In this document: piece after piece, positions 61,736 to 64,000 of the stretch
Position numbering within the stretch: position 1 is the first letter of the stretch
How the letters are laid out: every line of letters begins with the position of its first letter
Source of the DNA: Polymorphobacter multimanifer
GTDB taxonomy: Bacteria > Pseudomonadota > Alphaproteobacteria > Sphingomonadales > Sphingomonadaceae
DNA length: 64,000 nucleotides
NCBI RefSeq assembly: GCF_014205635.1
Contig: NZ_JACIIV010000009.1
Coordinates: forward strand, 62,001 to 126,000
Direction of reading: 5' to 3'
Notes under the pieces: model-generated
What the model was told of the DNA's origin: nothing
Databases searched by the model: none
What the model saw: only the letters and a program-made list of their open reading frames with translations
Program-made: the position numbers and the translations under genes

Positions 61736-62325
61736 CAAAGGTCTCCGCCCGAGTGGTCGGACTGGTTCTCGCCGGTCGAGGCGGCAATCGTCTCCACGGT
61801 GAGCTGGTCGTTGGTGTAGATGCAAAGCTCGGCGGCAATCGCCATCGAACGGCGCGCCACGGCTTCGGCGCTGTGCGGACTGTCCGCCAGCGCGCGGGCA
61901 GCGGCGAGGGCATAATTGCCGCCTGAGCCGATTGCGGCGATGCCGCCGTGCGGCTCAAGAACATCGCCTGTGCCGGTGAGCACGAGAGTGACATCGGCAT
62001 CGGCGACGATCATCATCGCTTCGAGGCGGCGGAGGTAGCGATCGGTCCGCCAGTCCTTCGCCAGCTCGACGGCGGCGCGGGTGAGCTGGCCGGGGAAGCG
62101 CTCGAGCTTGGATTCCAGGCGCTCGAACAGCGTGAAGGCATCGGCGGTGGCGCCGGCGAAGCCGCCGATCACCCGGCCATCATGGCCGAGGCGGCGGACC
62201 TTGCGGGCGTTGGGCTTCATGATCGTCTGGCCCATGGTCACCTGGCCATCACCGGCGATGGTGACCTGGCCGTTCTTGCGCACCGAGACGATGGTGGTGC
62301 CGTGCCAGGTGAATTCTTCGGACAT
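61735..62325 (-). CDS. hslV: HslV peptidase of the HslUV protease
   Basis: HslV (196 residues) is the proteasome-like subunit with an N-terminal threonine nucleophile. Here the nucleophile is Thr10 in [11 protein letters not shown], after a nine-residue propeptide (MSEEFTWHG) that must be removed, as in other alphaproteobacteria; E. coli loses only Met. GDGQVTMGQ and NARKVRRL are conserved. ATG 62325 gives this propeptide. Confidence 0.97.
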   Translation of the reverse strand: MSEEFTWHGTTIVSVRKNGQVTIAGDGQVTMGQTIMKPNARKVRRLGHDGRVIGGFAGATADAFTLFERLESKLERFPGQLTRAAVELAKDWRTDRYLRRLEAMMIVADADVTLVLTGTGDVLEPHGGIAAIGSGGNYALAAARALADSPHSAEAVARRSMAIAAELCIYTNDQLTVETIAASTGENQSDHSGGDL

Positions 62326-62439
62326 GCGAGGGTACTTTCTTGTTCTTGGGGTCCATGTAGGGCTTTGGCGGGCCTTGCAAAAGGCTTGCGGCAATTTTGG
62401 CAGCTTGGGCGGGACGGCGGGCTCTGCTAGCGGGACGCC

Positions 62440-63069
62440 ATGGCACCTCCCGGCACGCTGATCGTCAACGATGCAACGAGCGCGCGGCCGCGGCCCCGTG
62501 GCAGCCTCGGCATGGAGATCTGGCACTGGCTGTGCCGGGGATTTCTCCTGGCCGGCGGATGGAAGATTGCGTGCGACTGGCCGTCGGATGCCAAGGTCGT
62601 CATCACCGCCGCCCCGCACACCTCCAACTGGGATGGCATCTGGATGGTGGCCGCCGCCGGCGCCTGGCGGGCGCGGCTGCGCTACATGGGCAAGAAGAGC
62701 CTGACGCAGGGGCCGTTCGGCTGGGCCGTGCGCTGGAGCGGGTGCATCCCGATCGACCGCAGCAAGGCGAACGATGTGGTGCAGGCCAGCATCAACGCCT
62801 TTGCCGCGGCCGATGATCTCATCCTGGCGGTCCCGCCCGAAGGCACGCGCGACCTCGTGGAAAAGTGGAAATCGGGCTTTTATCATATCGCGGTGGGAGC
62901 CGGCGTGCCCATCACCACGGCGGTCATGGACTATGCGACACGGACGGTGACGCTGAAGATCACGCTGTGGCCGAGCGGCGACTATGCGCAGGACCTGCCG
63001 ATCATCCAGGCGGCCTATGCCGATGCCAAGGGAAAATACCCCGAGAAGTTCGTGATGACGGGCCGGTGA
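62440..63069 (+). CDS. PlsC-like lysophospholipid acyltransferase
   Basis: The 209-residue protein has the acyltransferase motif I HTSNWD (HX4D), PIDRSKAND as motif II and PPEGTRD as motif III. This group acylates lysophospholipids or glycerol phosphates in the membrane; the exact acceptor is unknown. It is divergent from hslV and lies 65 bases ahead of hisB. Confidence 0.88.
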   Translation: MAPPGTLIVNDATSARPRPRGSLGMEIWHWLCRGFLLAGGWKIACDWPSDAKVVITAAPHTSNWDGIWMVAAAGAWRARLRYMGKKSLTQGPFGWAVRWSGCIPIDRSKANDVVQASINAFAAADDLILAVPPEGTRDLVEKWKSGFYHIAVGAGVPITTAVMDYATRTVTLKITLWPSGDYAQDLPIIQAAYADAKGKYPEKFVMTGR

Positions 63070-63134
63070 GACAAAAAGGTGAGACAGGGGCAGCGGCTTG
63101 CCCGAAAGTCGCGCTTGCTCTACCGCGCGATGCC

Positions 63135-63788
63135 ATGAGCCCCAGCCCCGCCTCCCGCATCGCCACCATCAGCCGCGCCACCAAGGAAACTTCGGTCGAG
63201 GTGACCGTCAACCTCGACGGCAGCGGCGATTATCAGGTGTCGACCGGCATCGGCTTTCTCGATCACATGCTCGAGCAGCTGAGCCGGCACTCGCTGATCG
63301 ACCTCCACGTGAAGACGGTGGGCGACCTGCACATCGATGGCCACCACACCACCGAGGATACAGGCATCGCGCTCGGCGAGGCGATCGGCAAGGCGCTGGG
63401 CGATCGTCGCGGAATCACCCGCTATGGCGATGCGCTGGTGCCGATGGACGAGACGCTCACCCGCGTGGCGCTCGACATTTCCGGCCGCCCCTATCTGGTA
63501 TGGCGCTCGGGCTTCACCCAGCCCAAGCTCGGCGACCTCGACACCGAGATGGTGAAGGAGTTTTTCGCGGCACTCGCCGGCTCTGCGGGGCTGACGCTGC
63601 ATATCGAGACGCTCTACGGGGTGAACAATCACCATATCGCCGAAAGCTGCTTCAAGGGCGTCGCGCGCGCGCTGCGGACGGCGGTGGCGATCGATCCGCG
63701 CAAGGCCGATGCGGTGCCCTCCACCAAGGGATCGCTCGGCGGCACGGCGACAGGCGGCATGGACCTCGACGGCAGCCATGGCGGCTGA
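63135..63788 (+). CDS. hisB: Imidazoleglycerol-phosphate dehydratase
   Basis: HisB (217 residues) removes water from imidazoleglycerol phosphate in histidine synthesis. The two metal-binding repeats are [14 protein letters not shown] and [12 protein letters not shown]. It is the monofunctional form, without the phosphatase half found in E. coli. ATG 63135 is used; the longer open frame upstream has no family similarity. It overlaps hisH by 11 bases. Confidence 0.97.
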   Translation: MSPSPASRIATISRATKETSVEVTVNLDGSGDYQVSTGIGFLDHMLEQLSRHSLIDLHVKTVGDLHIDGHHTTEDTGIALGEAIGKALGDRRGITRYGDALVPMDETLTRVALDISGRPYLVWRSGFTQPKLGDLDTEMVKEFFAALAGSAGLTLHIETLYGVNNHHIAESCFKGVARALRTAVAIDPRKADAVPSTKGSLGGTATGGMDLDGSHGG

Positions 63789-64000
63789 GAGCGCGCCCGA
63801 GCGCGTCGCACTCATCGATTACGGCGCCGGCAACCTCCGCTCCGCAGCCCGGGCGCTGGAAGCGGTAGGGGCACAGGTGACGGTGACCGCGTCCGCGGCG
63901 GAGATCCTGGCCGCCGATCGCATCGTGCTGCCCGGCGTGGGCGCGTTCGGCCAGTGCATCGAGGCACTGCGCAGCGTCGATGGGCTGGAAGCAGCCCTTC
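63778..64000 (+). CDS. hisH: Imidazole glycerol phosphate synthase subunit HisH (partial)
   Basis: The first 74 codons of the glutamine amidotransferase subunit lie in the window and the rest runs off the right edge. It reads [21 protein letters not shown] and then LPGVGAF, both typical of HisH. The nucleophile cysteine is beyond the edge. Overlap with hisB suggests translational coupling; hisA and hisF are expected to follow. Confidence 0.94.
   Translation, partial: MAAESAPERVALIDYGAGNLRSAARALEAVGAQVTVTASAAEILAADRIVLPGVGAFGQCIEALRSVDGLEAAL

Noticed and set aside
59735-61819. 694-residue open frame opposite the aminopeptidase and hslU
   Set aside because: It crosses two confirmed genes and shows no recognisable domain.

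Overview
The window is GC-rich DNA from an alphaproteobacterium, most likely a member of the Sphingomonadales. Evidence: a PEPxxWA-CTERM secreted protein, a short epsilon subunit in an atpHAGDC operon, a ribosomal protein S5 with an Arg/Gly-rich N-terminal extension, MmcB, a SufU-like scaffold next to cysS, and an S10-spc-alpha ribosomal cluster without rpmJ. The genus cannot be fixed from the sequence. No tRNA, rRNA, CRISPR array, prophage or insertion sequence is visible.

Layout. 1-7 kb (minus strand): a partial NADP-dependent oxidoreductase, a KefB-type cation/proton antiporter, a SufU-like scaffold, a DUF3298/RsiV-like secreted protein, cysS, cvpA and radA. 7-12 kb: a secreted M20 peptidase, a 770-residue patatin-like protein, a membrane protein and a PEP-CTERM protein. 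12-17 kb (plus): atpHAGDC, closed by a pair of inverted REP-like palindromes. 17-26 kb: a tightly packed, translationally coupled seven-gene operon on the minus strand (two MmgE/PrpD proteins, a PaaK-like adenylate-forming ligase, an amidase, a HapK/RedY-like protein, an SDR and an MFS transporter), with a divergent GntR/UTRA regulator. This looks like an undescribed uptake-and-catabolism (or modification) pathway and is the main accessory locus. 26-30 kb: two cell-envelope proteins of unknown role, then secB-murJ-trpS.

30-50 kb (minus): one long run of translation genes, in transcription order rpsL-rpsG-fusA-tuf, rpsJ to rpsC and rplP to rpsQ, rplN to secY-adk, rpsM-rpsK-rpoA-rplQ. A good promoter lies about 220 bases ahead of rpsL. 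A terminator-like hairpin with a U-run sits 22 bases before the rpsJ start codon and may be an S10 leader attenuator. 50-57 kb: a SAM methyltransferase, a ParDE-type toxin-antitoxin pair, secA, a small membrane protein, a ComM/YifB ATPase, a DUF805 protein and a BON-LysM protein. 57-64 kb: mmcB, an M1 aminopeptidase, hslVU, a PlsC-like acyltransferase, hisB and the start of hisH.

Notable signals outside the genes are five REP-like palindromes sharing the core GCCTCCGGCGGS, one of which appears to supply the Shine-Dalgarno sequence for murJ. At least three genes (murJ, the ComM gene and the PEP-CTERM gene) are best explained by non-ATG starts, each five bases after a strong GGAGG.
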